A stretch of DNA of 44,018 nt from Perkinsus chesapeaki (Eukaryota; Perkinsozoa; Perkinsida; Perkinsidae). Every line of letters starts with the position of its first letter. Within the stretch, counting starts at the first letter, position 1. Made by a program: the position numbers and the translations under genes. Under the pieces are notes generated by a model. That model was not told the DNA's origin, searched no databases, and worked only from the letters and a program-made list of their open reading frames with translations. The stretch is from positions 1 through 44,018 of the forward strand of contig JAAPAO010000276.1 of the NCBI GenBank assembly GCA_013115145.1, written 5' to 3'. This document shows positions 42,970-44,018 of the stretch, in pieces.

Positions 42970-43124
42970 TCGAGCACATAACTCAAATACACTACATATT
43001 CCCGAATTAAACTACGACTTGCCGCCTCGGCCACGTTAGCAGTCGAGCTTGTATAGTCGATTCTATTAAAGGAGCAGCCAAGCTTTGAGTGTGTGCTAGA
43101 GTAATGACATCGGCCCTTCTAGCC

Positions 43125-44018
43125 TCAGTGCTGCGGCGAAAGCTGCGGAGCCTGCGGAGGACCGGATAGGCTCCATTGGAGCATATCCACGCTCAGATAG
43201 GAGGCGTTTCCTCGAACCGTAATCTCAGGTCCATTATCGTCCTGTCCAACTAACCTAGATGCGTGAGAAGTAGACGAACCCACACGATAAACTTCTAGAA
43301 GATTCGTGATCTTTGACGACGCTGAACCAACCAGTTGCTCAGCTTCAGTAAATCGGTAGCATCCTGGACTCCCACTACCGAGCCATTGATGTTCACTTCG
43401 TATCTCATTGCCGATGATGGGGCCCAGTTCCGCGCAGTCCATATAAGTGAACGGAGCAATGTGAAGTGGTTTTCAGTGACGAGGGAGAGGAGAGAACTCA
43501 GGAGGCATGCCTTGTGGACATTCCCAGCACTCCGGACTGAACAGCCCTTCCACGGAAGATCTGTGTACGATTCCTGTGGAAATATGTGACAGATCTCAAC
43601 CAGGAATAGAAGAGATTCTCGTTTGAAAAGACGTGTAGCACGGGCACCAGGGCTGCTTCCTCCGCAGCCTTCATTGCAAGGAGATAAAAGGCTGCTTTAA
43701 CAACAAATACTGCCGTCCGTCCAGCATCGTTTTTGAAGACCTCATTGAGATCATCTTCAGCAGAGATGAAGGCTGCTAAGGGGATCTTGGTCGTGCCAAG
43801 CGGAATCTCTCACTGGGTTCAACGAAATTCGTTACGGACGATGTCACTCCCAAGTCAAGTGGCACGCCAATACAGTCCTCCAAATTAACTTAGGATATCA
43901 CGTTTTTGTGACCATTCTCTGCCAGATTTGCGACTCTATGCCCAAAACTCAGAGAGTCTCGTTCTAACATGGCCTTCAATATACCACCGAAGTTTCAGCG
44001 CCTAACACTCACTGGTTA
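43125..44018 (-). CDS. 3' part of an unknown gene leaving the window
   Basis: Several clearly coding blocks on the minus strand: near 43990-43890 (GGILKAMLERDSLSFGHRVANLAENGHKN), 43810-43600 (TTKIPLAAFISAEDD through LVPVLHVFSNENLF), 43530-43380 (NVHKACLLSSLLSLVTENHF through SAMRYEVNINGS) and 43310-43125 (NLLEVYRVGSSTSHASRLVGQ, then NGPEITVRGNASYLSVDMLQW, stop at 43125). The last join uses a 71-nt intron (about 43309-43379). The 5' end is outside the window and upstream joins are uncertain. The helical central part does not match a family I can name. Confidence 0.55.

Overview
The window is nuclear DNA of a unicellular eukaryote. Most genes are cut by many very short GT-AG introns (about 35-150 nt), at least two introns appear to use a GC donor, and the gene set (spliceosomal cyclophilin CWC27, prohibitin 2, FUN14 protein, organellar bL12, BAR-SH3 protein) is eukaryotic. 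Intron style and the lineage-specific secreted proteins suggest an alveolate close to Perkinsus. That is an inference; no database was searched. All exon joins were built by hand from frame, splice signals and family conservation.

Layout. 1-3649: no gene, but an unusual crowd of perfect inverted repeats. 3650-9943 (+): two tandem serine carboxypeptidase (S10) genes with the same 14-exon structure. 9966-15879 (-): a small ORF, an RRM protein, an unknown 178-residue protein, a FUN14/EF-hand protein and a tiny membrane protein. 15880-17644: no clear gene. 17645-19853 (-): a 2-oxoglutarate/Fe(II) oxygenase. 20367-25993 (-): CWC27. 26275-27994 (-): PHB2. 28277-30892 (+): a BAR plus SH3 protein. 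32093-36500 (-): three intronless secreted proteins, one Cys-rich with three repeats and two large paralogs of a family I do not recognise. 36501-38896: no gene. 38897-40278 (-): organellar ribosomal protein bL12. 41565-42969 (-): a nuclear-looking charged protein. 43125-44018 (-): the 3' part of an unknown gene that leaves the window.

The genes do not form a pathway. Several point to the mitochondrion (PHB2, FUN14, bL12) and several to secretion or the vacuole (carboxypeptidases, secreted paralogs).

The strongest unexplained signal is a set of perfect inverted repeats whose arms (7 to 24 nt) are separated by exactly one nucleotide. I found more than 20 by eye. Their sequences are unrelated, they often occur in abutting pairs, and they lie in intergenic DNA and introns but in none of the exons reconstructed here. 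Nine have arms of 9 nt or more, against about 0.2 expected by chance for that spacing in 44 kb. They look like a structure-defined rather than sequence-defined repeat class.
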